DNA of 64,000 nucleotides from Turbatrix aceti (GCA_963969345.1 OZ017768.1:8022718-8086717); one strand, 5' to 3'. Shown: positions 33,762 through 46,741, counted from the first letter of the stretch. The notes: generated by a model not told the origin, from the sequence alone. A program made the numbers and translations.

Positions 33762-36700
33762 TCAAATGTCCATGTGACGACCCTCGATGGACACGCCAAC
33801 GGCGCGCTGCGCCTTCGACGACCGGGTGCGTTCCTTGAACGAGCGCTGCGTGCGGTCATAGCGAGTGCCGGAAGAGCCCTTGGAAGGTCCGCGGAACTGG
33901 ACGTCGACGTTGGGCTTCGGACGAATGACGTAAGCCGACGTCGAAGCACGCGGGACACGAGCGCGGTTTACGAAGCCCGGATCGCCGGGGCCCAGCATGG
34001 AATCCTCGATCTCAGACGACTTCGACGACGAAGCAGCAGCGTTCGGGTTCATTCTCTGACCGGCTCTACAAAAAGAAAAACAAAGTTTTCTATCAGATCC
34101 CAGATTTTAGATTTATTTTGGGTCCTACAACTATGTACATATTTTTCGCACCTAATTTGTTTAAATCTTTGTCACTGCGTTCGTTCTATCGAGCAAAATA
34201 TATAAAATACTAACAAACGCAGATTGGTGTCACCCAGGCGGGTTCCATTCCTTTCGTTCGCCTATTCTTTGTCCTTTTCTTTCTACCGCGACCATCTGTC
34301 AGTATCTCGGTAGTAACCACAACCAAGTAATGTTTTTCTATTCCCCTAAATAAACGCCACCGCTGGCTACAAACCACTGCCACAGCTTTGCTAACCCCGC
34401 AAGGATGTAAAAAACAACGTCACATTTTTTAGAAAAAGCACGCATCCTCATTGCCCTTTTCTAAATACACCAGCACCAACAGGGCAGTGTTTGTGGCTAT
34501 TGGGTTCCGTTTTCCTCAAACTGCACTCCAGTCAATCCAAACAACACCCCCAATGAGAAAATGACTCAACTACACCAAAATGGAAACAATCGATGATTAA
34601 TCGAAAATTAAAAATACGTCAAACTGAATTCCAATGTCAAGAAAAAAAATCAAATTCATGATCTGATTCCCGCACTTTGTGCAAAAATTCACACCGACCA
34701 ATAAAAAATGCAAAAGTGTGCATATATTTTTTCCGTTACATAAAAATTCAATTTCCCACAGCTTTTCAAGTCAGAATCTCTTTATTTCCTATCTGGACGC
34801 CGTCCAAAAAACGCTTTCCCACCAATTAAACAGACAAAACTTCAAAAAACGTCCGTCAAACACCCTCTACGTTCGTATCATCGCGTAAACTTTGCAGCTA
34901 AAAAATCTTCAAATATGTATAAATGTGTTTTCATCAAAACACTAGCCAACTAATGTAAGCATCAAGGCACAAAACCGGAAACTATGCAGCTACTGACCAA
35001 AGTCTATTGTTGTTACGATTTATCTCCCTGGTAACAGGCTCATTCCTAATGAACAACAAGTGCAAGGCAAGGGCAAGGAATGAGCCTGCTCTTCAACGGC
35101 AGGTGAAAAAAACAGTCAGTCAACAACAGCAAAACAGTGAGCAAACTACAGGAAAAAGAAATAATCTACGATTTTCTCCCCCGCCCAGAGGTCATTTTGG
35201 CATTTCAAAAATAGGTAAATATTTTGCTACCATCCTACAATATATTTTGTGAACTGACAAGTCAAAAAAATATTGCAAAGCATTTTTTACACATAAAAAC
35301 AACTAAAAACTCAAAAATCCTATTTTTTGACGTCAAAAAACATCAATTTCGCAATCTCAAAATGCCAAACTCATCCTTCAACAGAAAAAAACAAACTCCC
35401 AAAAGTATGCAAAGATTCGCACGTCGGCATCGTGCCACCGTCATCGCAAAGCCCGCAAAGCATCAAACTGCACGTCGCAAAGTGGCGTCAAAGGGGAGAA
35501 AATAGAATACGGCAACGACGCACTCCCGTCTCTAATTCTAGATACTTCTGCCGAACATGCGGGCAGAGCAGCAAGCTTGCAAATGCGACATGCAAAATCC
35601 CCCCCCTAACATATTTTTTAAAAATCCAGATATTGGCAAAAACAACTATAGAAAACAAATAGCAGAGCAGATACTCATCAGATGGATAACAGCGCTCAAA
35701 TGAACAAGTAAAATCCCCCCGCAAGCCAAAAAGTGTGTCGTTGGTTGCATGGGACGAGAATGGCACTAAGACTGACACGCGGTTTGTCCTGTCCTGTCCG
35801 GCCGTTCTTCGTTCCCGAATGCAACCGAACAAACTCGCAGTCCTCCTCCTCCCCTAGAAGGGTCTACTCCAAGCAGACAAACAGCCGGCGGTGACGGCAC
35901 ATCCCCTCGCGCCAAACTCCCTCCATGTGCGTGTCTATAAAGTCGCCATCTGTGCGCAGCTGCAGGGCAAACAGGAAGCCCAGGCGATGGCGGCACGAGC
36001 GAGCGAGCGACCGAGCAAGCAAACGAACGCAGGCCAGGCCATGCCCCCTCTCCTTGCTTGTTCTCTGACTTAACCAACGGCACTACGCCCTTCCTATGGC
36101 GCCCTGCCCTTTTATGGCAACGAAGGCGCTAGAAATGCTCAATTGCCTTTTCTGTTGTCGCCGCTGCCGCCGGACGAAAGGGACTGTACGCTGCTGTGTC
36201 GCCTGGGGACAGCAAAACAGTCGCTCAAGGGATGGAATCAAATGGACATTCAGCATTCAGCACACAAGTCGTCCTTACAAGATACTTGTTACTACTTTAA
36301 ATTGAGGGTGCTCGCTATCCAATACCGTCGTTGCATGGCATCGCATGCATCGGTGGTTGTTGGAATTAACGAAGGCGCTTGAATTCATTGAATTCTTGGA
36401 AAACAAACAATTGGATCCATTTTGTCAGCAAACAAAAAAAGATGTAGATATTTAAATTGGCACTATGAGTGTCAAATTCTGCTAATTAAATAAATAAAAT
36501 CAAAAACTAGACCACCCAGGAAAGAAAAAATGTCGTGGATGGTAAAAACACAAAACACAATTCAATTCAATTCCTACTATTTTGGCAAACGAACGTGCCA
36601 CGATACAAGTCCCATCCTTTCCCAGTACCCGAAGCATATTCCATCCTATACTACCCCTGCTTCGTTCAGGAAAGAGCACGCTCCCAGTCAAAAAATGCTG

Positions 36701-39700
36701 GAGCTCAACTGCCTACTGCCAGATGTTCTAGGTGTGCTGGACTGAGCTGCCGTTCGGGGACTCACATCAGTCTCCTCCCACAATTCAAAATCGAATCGAA
36801 TCAGCTCCCTGCCCATCAGGTAGCCTTCCAATATGCACGTCGTATCCGCATGACACATCCTAAGCTATGCCGGTCGTCTGTGTTCTTCGCCGCCTCCCCC
36901 TCAAGAGTCGTGCCGAACACGTCAGCACTAAACAAAGAGAAAAAAAAATATTTAGAAAAAAAAAGAACATGAGGTGCCCCGTCGCACGATGTGCCCATGG
37001 TCTCGACTGGAAAACGGTTTTTGGTGTGTTTTTTTTGAATTTCGCATATTTCTCGTTTTAATATTGTTGATGTGAAAGTGCCTCGAGGCATTATCGATGA
37101 CGGCGAATTCGATGGAGATATCAAAAAATCAATAATCAATCGATAATATGCAAATTTTTTTTCTAACTCCGGAATTCTCAAGCAGATTTCAAAACAAAAT
37201 AGTAGACCGTGTTCTACGTCCCAAAAAACCCCTGCATGCAAAAAACTGGAATTTTCTGTGCATCAAAAAAAAAGTTATTTCAAATTGATTAAAAACATGA
37301 CTACTGATACGATATCCACGGCGCGCGAAATCACGTGTTATGCTAGCAAACGTGTGATTTTGATTTTTTTGGCACTGCTCTACAATACTATTACAAAAAA
37401 GATCTACGAAAAATGATTAAAATGGGCCTAAACTCATGGTAGATAAACTACCCAGTTTCCAAGTTTATCTCTTGGATGGACAAAAAACAACTTTGATAAT
37501 TTGTCTGTTTTGTAGATCTTTTTTGTAATAGTATTGTAGATCAGTGCTAAAAAAGTCCAAATCACACGTTTGCTAGCATAACACGTGATTTCGCGCGCCG
37601 TGGATATCGTATCAGTAGTCATGTTTTTAATCAATTTGAAATAACTTTTTTTTTGATGCACAGAAAATTCCAGTTTTTTGCATGCAGGGGTTTTTTGGGA
37701 CGTAGAACACGGTCTACTATTTTGTTTTGAAATCTGCTTGAGAATTCCGGAGTTAGAAAAAAAATTTGCATATTATCGATTGATTATTGATTTTTTGATA
37801 TCTCCATCGAATTCGCCGTCATCGATAATGCCTCGAGGCACTTTCACATCAACAATATTAAAACGAGAAATGTGCGAAATTCAAAAAAAACACACCAAAA
37901 ACCGTTTTCCAGTCGAGACCATGGGCACATCGTGCGTCGTGTCCTGTCACCACGATGAAATCATCTTCATCATAATCATCGCCGGCCACATATAATACAT
38001 GACTTTCAATAGACCGCACCTACAACGTTCAATCTTGCCACGTTCAGGAGAAGAAGAAGCGAGGAGCCTTCGTGATCTTCAGCCTGCACGAACACATAAA
38101 AAAGAACGTCATAAAGGCATAAGAAGGCCCAAAATATCCCCCAAAGTATAATAAAAAGATGTCTCGATTGACAAAGAACGCTCAAAAAAATTATAACAAT
38201 TTCAAATGCAACAGATTCAAAAACTTTTCACTTCAAAGAGTATTTATTTTTTAATAACCAGAATCCCACAATTACCTCTCGCCGTGTCTTCTCACCCGTA
38301 ACCTACCTCATCACTCCAAATGACAGCTCCGAGGTCACGTAAGAGAGCGAGAGGCATTCGCGAATTCGTGGGTGATCAATCCAAAGACCACTTTTTTTTT
38401 TCATACTCTGCATGTCTATCCACCCAGAAAGGAAAAAAAAAGTGTGTGCACGGAGGGTAGAAAGACCAAGTTTGAGTGGCATTGGAAGGGACAACTAGGG
38501 AGAGGTAAGTGGGGTCGCCTATCGGTTGCAACAATCTAACGTGCATCCAGTTTAATAATCCGTTGATCCCGCCATCTCTATTGTTCAGTTTTAGGCACAA
38601 ATGAACGCACTGGGGAACAACAAATATCCTCCCCCTAAAATCTGTATAAACATGCAATAAACATAAAAAAAACACACTAAACCAACATTTTTGTAGCCGT
38701 AGCTTGTTCAAAAAATTGCATGATTGAATAAGGAACTTTAACGACGTTCTGATTTTTTTGAAAGTGGAAAAAAGAACGTCGCTGGTATAATACGGTGAAA
38801 TGTAGGGCTATATAACATGCCAAACCCCAACTTCGGCCAAGGCAAACAAAAATCAACACACAAAAGAATTTTTTTTATTTTTTAGCGCGTGTTAAAAAAT
38901 GAAAGCGAGAACGTGCAATTCAGAAGTTCCTATTCATGAACAGAAGAGATTCCATTGCATTCCGCAACCATAATACCTGTTACCTGTTTCGTGCAAAGCG
39001 GCGACTCACGACCGCCCAGTGTGTCCCGTCTAGGCCATATATTACTATATCTTATATTCGCGCACTTTTTACCTTCCTTTTATCGCCTCACCGACACCTT
39101 CGTCTTTGGCCTATGTATAGGACGTCACGTCTTTTCTCGAGCGTTGTACGTTCGCTGCTCCGTTCACGGGAAGTCCAGGTGTCACAATTGATACCTTTTT
39201 TTTTAACTGCGACACCGCCTTCCAAAATGTGAGAAAAAATCTGAAGACTATCACATCTACACACGATCCCCGTACAAGGCACTACCGTTGAAAAAAATCC
39301 TCTCTAATCGCCATCATTTGTCTCAAATTTTTGACCCACCCAAAAAATAATCAAAACTCACGAAATACGGCGTTTCTTGGATTCCGGAAGATGATCAAAG
39401 TCGAACGCTTCTCGTTCGTCGCGTGAAAGCCTCGAAAAATCGCCTGTTGTCTGAAAAATTATAAAATTTGCAACAAATCAGATTTTTTTTTTGTGAATTT
39501 TGTTTTTCTAAACAACCTTCAACCTTTTTTGTCTCCTCTTTTCTCACTCAATTTAAATGCAACTTGACAGTTGCGAACAAAAGAAAAGGAATTTATGATC
39601 CTCTTCTTTCTTTCAAAAAAAACTGGATTACCCTACCCCTCTTCGCCCGCCATGGCGAGGTCAACCAACTTGCCAGGCAAAAAAAAGATACATAAATAAA

Positions 39701-41978
39701 CGCATGTCAAAATCACAAACCTGGAAAATAGGCTGCGACCAGGTTCTGATGAGTTTCGAAGCAATTTTCTTGTTTTCAGACGTTTCTTTGGGGTGCTTGT
39801 AGATGAGCATTACCGCTTTGCCGAGACCGGATTGCTTCAGGATTCCCGGTTCGAGGTGAGGGAAACTGGCAAGGATTTTCAAAAATGTCGATCTGCAAAA
39901 ACAAAAAAAAATAATCCCATTGTTTTTCTGTTAATTGAACACTTTCGTGACACTTTTCATCGTCTTTTGCTTCTTTTTTTGTAAAAAAAAAAATTATAGA
40001 GAAATCAATCATCGAAATAAATATTATATAAATTGCCTTTTTTTCTGTTCATCAATTTTTTTTGGAAAATCAAAAAATTCCTCCTTTTTTTCTATTGAAC
40101 AAATTTTTTTGCAAAATCAAAAAATCCCCGACGAACCTGATTACGAGCGCAGGCAGCGACTTATCCGGCAACGGAGCGAGCCACTCCGACATGGCACTCA
40201 TCATGTCGTTTTCGAGAAGAGCCTCAAAGAAATCCGCCTTGAGAAGCGTCGTCCGGACAATCTCCAGCATTTTTGTCTTCCTGATCGCCGGACGCCGCTG
40301 AACATTGGCTTCTCGGTCTTCGGCAGCCGCGGATTTCATGAGTTCAACAATGTGCCGAATCTGTCCGTCGGCATTCGAGCAAAGATCGATTGATCCGTCC
40401 TTGTGTCTGCGCTTTTTCTTCGAGCGTTCTTTCTTCTTTTCTGCCATGATTCGGTCAAAGTCCCATTCTCTGAAGAAGAAAAAAAAAAGATTGATTCATC
40501 CATCGTCCGTCTATCATTAGAAATTTATGATTCATGATGGGGGGAAAGTGTCATGGACTTGTACATTTGTCATGCACAAAACCGCAGTTAGGTGTTTTTT
40601 TCGAGGAGAACAAAAAAATGTCCGCGAAAACCGTTAAAAACCGGGGGTCTTCAATTTTAAACAAAAAAAATTTTAATTGTCAAAAACTCACTTTCCAATG
40701 CGGTCTTCGTCAGGATCGCCAGCCTGGGACCGTTGATCGTAGTCGCCCTGACCACCCTCACCCTCGACATCTGACTCATCACCAAAGATGTTGGCCATGA
40801 GAGATCCGAGATCGCCGGAGGGCGCGTGTTCCTCTTCGCCGTCTTCGTCGTCGTCATCGCCTTCTTTACCCGTCTCCTGCGTAGGCACCTCGTCGGTATC
40901 TTCATCGTCGCTCAGAACAGCGCGATGACGTTTTGTTGGGGGTTCTGGAAAAGACTCAGTTGCCCATTTAGTTTCGTCAACAATCGTGGACAAATCGGTC
41001 GGCTTTGGTGTATTTTTTATAAACAAAAAATTTTCCCAAGCTTTTGACAGCGCTTGAGCCCATGCGTCAGTCTGCCTCGAGACTGATCGCATCAAAACAA
41101 AGCGATTTTGCGGATAGCAAATCTAAATATCCGTGCACTTCGCCAGATGCACGCTTTTGAATGAAAGTACGTGTGCCGAAATCAAAACACGGCTTTGCTT
41201 GATTGGAAAAATAAAAAAGCGATCTTCGGCTATGCCCAATCGTCTGACAAAATGCAGGGACAGCAGCAAAGTGTTCAAAAAAAAACGCATTCATGCATAA
41301 AAAAAATTTCTTTCAAAAAATAAAGTTTTAGTCATTTTTTGGCAATTTTATCAAATTTTAATCACCTAAAACCAAAATAACAAAAAATGGCCTAAAAAAC
41401 GCATCCGCGACCAAAAACAATAAAAAAAAATTAATTCTCCCCAAAAAATCCTATATTTGTCGCATTTATCAAATTTTTACCCAAAAACCCGAAAAAAACC
41501 AACCTTGATGACCTCCATCATCCTCAGCGTCAGACGCGCCATGCTTCGACGACACGCTGTCCGTCTCGAGGAAATCCGTCGGAAAATCCGCGAGATAGTC
41601 GTGGACAGCCTTCGCTTGTGCCGGCGGCGCCGGAGCCGGTGGCGGAGGGGGTACCAGTTCTTCGGGCTCCCCAGCAGGGGTTTCTCCTTCTCCATCGCTA
41701 TCCGAGTCAGAAACCGAGCCAACATGTCCATCCCCAGCAACTGCAGCAGCGGTGGTAGCTTCGGCATCCTTGTCCAGGTCTTCCTGGAAGTCATTCATGT
41801 CCGGAGACTGCGGCTGACCGTAGACCTCGGCTCCGTCGTCCGCACTGCCTCTCGATGCCGTCGCCGCAGCAGCCATGTACTCGTGCGAGTAGTCGGGCGA
41901 CAACTGCGCCTGATCCGGTGATGCCGGCTGATCGTATGTCTCGACCGGAGAATCCGGAGAAGCTGGTCCACTGCTCAT
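33762..41978 (-). CDS. IWS1: Transcription elongation factor IWS1/SPN1
   Basis: Exons (reverse): 41978-41504, 40944-40692, 40469-40137, 39892-39721, 39450-39362, 34065-33762; all phases agree and give 541 aa. The N-terminal half is acidic and Pro-rich, typical of IWS1. The conserved core starts at EWDFD (exon 3) and contains the TFIIS N-terminal-like domain (about residues 285-411; WLAPLPDKSLPALVIR, KQSGLGKAVMLIYKHPKE, WSQPIF). The C-terminal exon has the family end block GPGDPGFVNRARVP and VSIEGRHM. IWS1 works in the nucleus with Spt6 and RNA polymerase II in elongation, mRNA processing and H3K36 methylation. The last intron is 5.3 kb and holds a foldback. A strong acceptor (TATTTTTCAG, 42012-42014) 33 bases before the ATG suggests trans-splicing. 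Confidence 0.95.
34066..39361 (-). other. IWS1: 5.3-kb last intron of IWS1
   Basis: Far longer than the other introns here (mostly 50-1,200 bases). It contains the foldback at 36983-37936; the rest has only short uninformative open frames. A small exon-like stretch near 38035-38092 could serve as an alternative last exon but would remove the conserved C-terminal block. Confidence 0.6.
36983..37936. repeat. Long foldback (inverted repeat) inside the IWS1 intron
   Basis: Two near-identical inverted arms of about 425 bp (36983-37408 and 37511-37936; constant sum 74,919) around a ~100-bp spacer. Outer ends read CGCACGATGTGCCCAT and its complement. No coding potential. Unrelated in sequence to the foldback in NPC1. 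Confidence 0.9.
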
Positions 41979-42583
41979 TTTTGGCAAAAACAAACAATAA
42001 CAGTGATTTGCCTGAAAAATAACTGAAAGTACAGTAAATGCAGGAAGATTTGAAACACGATGGAAAAATTGTAATTCCATGCGAAAAGGAGATATGAAAG
42101 CCGAGAGAAAATCCTAGATATCACAGATAGCGCTGGCAATAATCAAAAAAGGACAAAAAACAAAACATTTTTATCCAAAACCTTCAAAAAAGGAAGATTT
42201 TAGAAAACAACGAAAAATCGTGCCGAGAAACGCGTTTTTTTGAGGCTAAATAAAGTGACGTAAATCTCAAAAGTAACATTATTGACAAATATATACCGTA
42301 AAAAAGTAACAAAAATAGTAAACTGCAGAAACTCGAAAACAAGTTCTCGAAGGGAAAGTTTCTATGGAGAACAAAATTAATTTAGGCCTTTTTTCGTTAT
42401 TTTTCCGACTTTTTTGACAGAAAAACGAGTCAATCGTTAGCCTAATCACGTGACCAGGAGGCGAATCAAGAAGCAGATATAACAATGGTCTCAGAACCAC
42501 AAATTCCTCATTTTCATCGTAAAAAACACTTTTTTAATTAAAAAACTGACAAAAATCAACAACGACAATATAAAAAAAACGCC

Positions 42584-43780
42584 TCACGCCTCGGCTTCCA
42601 CTTCTTCGGCAGCTGCCCGACGGTGTCTTCTACGTTTCTTCTTTTTGGGAACCTCTTCGGATTCTTCGGGGGCTTCCTCCTTTTCGGCAGACGCAGGAAC
42701 TTCCTCGGCTTCGACGGTTTCTTCTTGGTGACGCTTCTTCTTCTTTTTCTTTGGAGCACTGGACTCTTCGTCGGCTTCGATAGGAGCAGAAGCGGGTTTT
42801 ACGAGTTCCGAAGGGTCAAAAGTGTACTTCTTCTTTGCTTTCTTCTTGAGAGAAGTTTTGTCGACGATTTCTTCGTCGCTGCTGCTGCTGCTCGATGAAT
42901 TGACTACGACGCGGAACTTTTTTTGCTTCTTTTTCTTTGCAGCTTCGGATTCGACGATTTCGGCAGGTTCGGAAGCATCGATGGGCTCAGAAGCTGCTAT
43001 TTCTTCAGAAACGCGCTTTTTCTTTTTCTTCTTCGGTTCCTCAGTATTTTGATCGTCGTCCGGAGCAACAGGCACGGATTCGTTTTCGTTGCCATCGATT
43101 TCGTTCTTAGAAGCCGCCTTCTGCTCCTCGGCGACCTGCTTTTCAACCGCGATGATAAAGTCAAAGATATCGCTGAGAACCCTCGTGTCACGGAATTTTA
43201 TCGAATTTTCGCAAAAATTGATAAACTTGGCCTTCTTTCGGGGAATGTTGGTGTAGATCGAGATTGTGTTTAGCAGCTTTCGATGGTTCTGATTTTTGGT
43301 GCGCTGCAGAGCTTCCAATACCATGGCTGTCCAGTGATCTTGCTTTTCTTCGCCCTGCAAAAAAAAAAATAAAATAAAAACTGAAGTAAACCCCAAAAAA
43401 CATCCGAAAACGGTCATTTCGAGTAATTCCGCACCCAATTACACCAAAATTCATCAAAAAGAAAAGATAAAACCCCGAAAAACACATTTTTTCACCCAGC
43501 AACTGTAAAAAATCGATTTTCACTGTAAAAACTTCAAAAATAACCTAAAACACGTATTTTTCACTCAAAAACCAACCTTATTAGCCTTCGCGACGTACAT
43601 CGAACCCTGGTACCTTTCCTGCTCGGAAATACACTTGAAATGGAGAGTGTAGCCCTTGAGCGTGAATTCTTTCTGGCAATCCATGCACGTAATCGACGAA
43701 GTACGGCATCGCAGCAGATGCTTCGCGACCTGAGGCTTCTTCAGCGTCTCATTGCACGAAGTACAGGTAAAATGTGGCAT
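42584..43780 (-). CDS. LYAR: LYAR-type C2HC zinc-finger nucleolar protein
   Basis: Exons (reverse): 43780-43577 and 43354-42584; 324 aa. The N-terminus (MPHFTCTSCNETLKKPQVAK) carries two C2HC fingers, with ligands C6, C9, H21, C25 and C32, C35, H47, C50. Residues about 69-118 hold the second conserved LYAR block (NIPRKKAKFINFCENSIKF). The rest is a Lys/Glu/Ser-rich low-complexity tail with many KKKKK runs, typical of nucleolar proteins. LYAR proteins act in pre-rRNA processing and cell growth. The start ATG at 43780 is fixed by the zinc-finger alignment. It lies between the small basic gene (280 bases upstream) and IWS1 (605 bases downstream), all on one strand. Confidence 0.93.
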
Positions 43781-44059
43781 TTTGGTCTGCCAGATCAATA
43801 ACCTATAACCTCAGTCGAAGCGACAGGCACTGGAGACGAAAAAGGTGAAAAACAGCAGACAAAAGTTGCGATCAAGTTTTGTGCAAAAAACGACGCGCAT
43901 ATAAAAATGTTTTGGCAAAGTGTTCTGAATGTTCGTCGCGCTTTGCCAATTTTTGTTTTGTTGTGTTTTTGAACGAATAATCGTAAATTTTTGTTGTTGC
44001 GATATAAAATATTTTTTTTATTTTTTGTTTGCAAAAAAATGAATTCAATCTAATAAAAA

Positions 44060-44646
44060 TCACAAAACAACAATCATTTGCTTGCACATTTTCTTGGCGG
44101 GAACCTTCTTCTCGGATGACAGTTTTCCATTCGGAGAGGAAAATTTGCCGAAGATAAGTTGCTTCGTTCGTCTTAGAGCCCGTACGAGGCCCCAGCCGGG
44201 TTTCCTTGACTCCTTCTGCTGTGCGGTCGACGTCGACGATGCCAATGCCGGGCAACGAATTCGCGAATGTGGATGACGTCGACTGCATCGAGTCTGCCAG
44301 ATGTTGTCATTTTTGAGCGCTGCCATGCCAATCGCCTGTCGGCGAAGTCGGGCAGCTCGAGGGATGCGTTTGCTTCGGCGGATGCTTACTCCTGAAAAAA
44401 TAAAACGTTAATTATGATTTTTGGAAAATTTTTTTTTTTTAAACTTACGTGCCCGCGACCTCCGAACAAATCTGTTGACCTGAACCCGTCTTTTGAGCAC
44501 TTTAGGAGTCGACGTCAAAAACGAAGCATCCAGTTCGTCTTCATGATCAATGATCGCGGCTGGAATTCCGAGTCCCCAGTGAATTTGAGCCTGAAAAGTA
44601 AACTTGATCGTAAAAAACATGAATTTTCGCCAAAACTCACAATCAT
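44060..44646 (-). CDS. Small basic protein of unknown function, 3 exons
   Basis: Proposed exons (reverse): 44646-44641 (only ATG ATT), 44590-44449, 44391-44060; 159 aa, all borders GT/AG and phases consistent. The first third has a short acidic stretch (DHEDELDASFLTSTPK). The rest is strongly basic (VQVNRFVRRSRARVSIRRSK, then RIPRAARLRRQ) and the end is KKVPAKKMCKQM. The composition suggests a nucleic-acid-binding or nuclear protein. The RRSKR stretch faintly recalls centromere and shugoshin-type motifs but is too weak to name. The six-base first coding exon is the least certain part. Confidence 0.6.
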
Positions 44647-45627
44647 ATCGCTTCACCAAATAAATAGTAAATTACAGTCAAAAAAGTAGAAGATTATTGT
44701 TAGCCGCTGACAACGAGCACAAAAACACAATCAACTGCCAACCAATTGGTTTAAATCAGTGGTCTTGTTCGAGCTCATGTTCCTGGGCGGGGCGTGGACA
44801 AAAGTTTGGCAAAAGTAGACTGCCAACTAGCGCGTGTCCATGCTCGGAAATGTGAAATGTGTCGTTCCCAATGAACTGCGCGTAATAAGTTCGCCTGTGA
44901 TCCTGGGAATGAAACGGTCGCGGTCGCGCAGTCCAAGCTTGGAAACGGTTCGTTCCTGATGTGAATAAATCGTAAATAAAAAATGCGTCAGTTATGATTT
45001 GTGCTTTGAAATTTTTTTTAATTTTAAAATTATAAAACTTTTATTTATTTATCAAATAAAATTTTTTTTATTGTAATTTGCATAATTTTTACGTTTTTCA
45101 TTTTTTCCAGTTTTTTTAGGTCAATAATACGTTTTTTTTGTTTTTTTTTGCATGTGCTTCTCCAAGGTTCTCAAAATCTATAAAAATGATATTAAAAAAT
45201 TTTAAGTAAAAAAATAGTGTTTCTTTTGTATGCTTTTTTTGAGTTTTTATAAAATTTAGTGTACAAATCCGAAAACATTTTTTAAATAAAAATTATATTC
45301 GGATTTTTAAAATTAATTTTTTCTTTAATTTTTTTTTAAATTTTTTATTGTTGCGTTTGTGTTATTGAGTACGACGGAAAATAACAAAAAAATTAACAAA
45401 CGTTGGTTGTTTTTTTTGTCAATCAACTTTCAAATTTTCGAGTAATCTGGCACGAAAACGACGCGCAGTCAGCTGACCGGTCGTAAACAACAGCGTGCTT
45501 TTTCGTTGCTGACCAGTAAACACGTTCGCGTCGATAAATCTCGCTTTTTGTCCATTTTCGTCGCTATTACCTCCAGTTATCTCATTTTTTCTCCTTCTTT
45601 AAGCCCAACACATCCTCTCGCGAGACC
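44647..45627. other. Intergenic between divergent genes
   Basis: Separates the - strand gene cluster from the + strand orphan at 45628. It is A/T-rich in the middle, with no coding exon supported. It should contain promoters in both directions. Confidence 0.5.
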
Positions 45628-45978
45628 ATGATCACATCCCTGGTCATCGGTTCTATCGTTGCGGTCGGATATCGAGCGGTTGCCAGGCGACGAAAGCGCA
45701 ATCATTTGTCCCACGACGCTGCAGCTGAAAATGATGACGCTCCTACGGCAAACGTGACGATCACGAGCTTCAAGTACACGGGATCCCACCCGGATCTTGC
45801 GCAACTCGATGCTGATGAGTCCAAAGTTGCCAAGATGGATTCACCGAAGGCAGAAAACATCGAAGAAGCCATCGAAGCGTACTCCAACTTTGCGATGAGT
45901 CCCATTATCGCTACTCCGAGGACCAGAAATGTCATCGCTGTTGCCTTCACGCCGACAACTGGTACTCCATCTCCGTAA
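45628..45978 (+). CDS. Small single-pass membrane or secreted orphan protein
   Basis: Intronless frame of 116 codons. A hydrophobic N-terminus (MITSLVIGSIVAVGYRAVA) is followed at once by RRRKR, which fits a signal anchor with a cytosolic tail better than a cleaved signal. The remainder is hydrophilic, acidic in the middle (DADESKVAKMD) and Thr/Pro-rich at the end. GC-rich coding style, a clean ATG context (CGAGACCATG) and AATAAA at 46092-46097 support a real gene. No family recognised. Confidence 0.65.
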   Translation: MITSLVIGSIVAVGYRAVARRRKRNHLSHDAAAENDDAPTANVTITSFKYTGSHPDLAQLDADESKVAKMDSPKAENIEEAIEAYSNFAMSPIIATPRTRNVIAVAFTPTTGTPSP

Positions 45979-46396
45979 ACTATTCATGACCATTCCTGAA
46001 TTTTTGTAACGTTGCCTGTAAAATTCATGACTAGGCCCAAAAATATTTACAAATTTTGTTGCCTGAAGTGCATTTTTTTCTGAAACGTAGAAATAAAATT
46101 TTGTTATCGTTTATGCTGCAAAAAATTTATTTATGCCCTGAACAAATCCAAAACATGAAACAGATTTCAGAAAAACTTTCGTGGTTGTTGGAGACGAGTA
46201 AGCCACATTTTTTGGACTGACGTGCAAGAAGAAGTTTCCGGGTCTCGAAAATAAAAACACTCAAAGTTATATGATTTACATATTTGAAACGGTTGTCTTT
46301 TGAAGACACCTGTACCAAAAATACCACAACTTGTGAACAAATGTTGGCAAACAAATACGAACGAATGCGAACGTTAACCCCAACTCTGATCCGAAG

Positions 46397-46609
46397 CAGA
46401 GTTGTCGACCGAGCCAAAATTACCGAGCCGAGCATTCGAGCCGCTCGGCTCGGCTCGGTGGTTCTCGAGCCGAGCATTCGAAACGCTCGGCTCGGCTCGG
46501 TTGCCCCCGAGCCGAGCATTCGAGCGAGCGGCTCGGCTCGCTCGGCTCGCTCGGCTCGCTCGAATGCTCGAAATACTCGGCTCGATGCTCGGCTCGGTCG
46601 ACAACTCTG
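46397..46609. mobile_element. hAT-type MITE filled with GCTCGG-type simple repeats
   Basis: 213 bp, starting CAGAGTTGTCGACCGAGCC and ending GGTCGACAACTCTG. It is flanked by a perfect 8-bp duplication ATCCGAAG (46389-46396 and 46610-46617). The interior is almost entirely GCTCGGCTCG-type repeats punctuated by GAGCATTCGA, able to fold extensively. Confidence 0.92.
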
Positions 46610-46741
46610 ATCCGAAGATACTGGTTATACTTTTTTACAGCTAATTTTTTATAAATACAAATGTCGATCCACAAAATTTGTGCTTGCATTTCATTTATTC
46701 TTATCACATTATTTAAACAGTTTGTCAGTCAAGAATCGGAA

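Noticed and set aside
35891..36073. GC-rich frames within the long IWS1 intron
   Set aside because: Several overlapping frames on both strands, no recognisable domain, no matching splice partners.
38035..38092. Alternative last exon of IWS1
   Set aside because: An acceptor (GTGTTCGTGCAG) and in-frame codons to a stop exist, but it would remove the conserved C-terminal block that the exon at 33762-34065 supplies in perfect phase.
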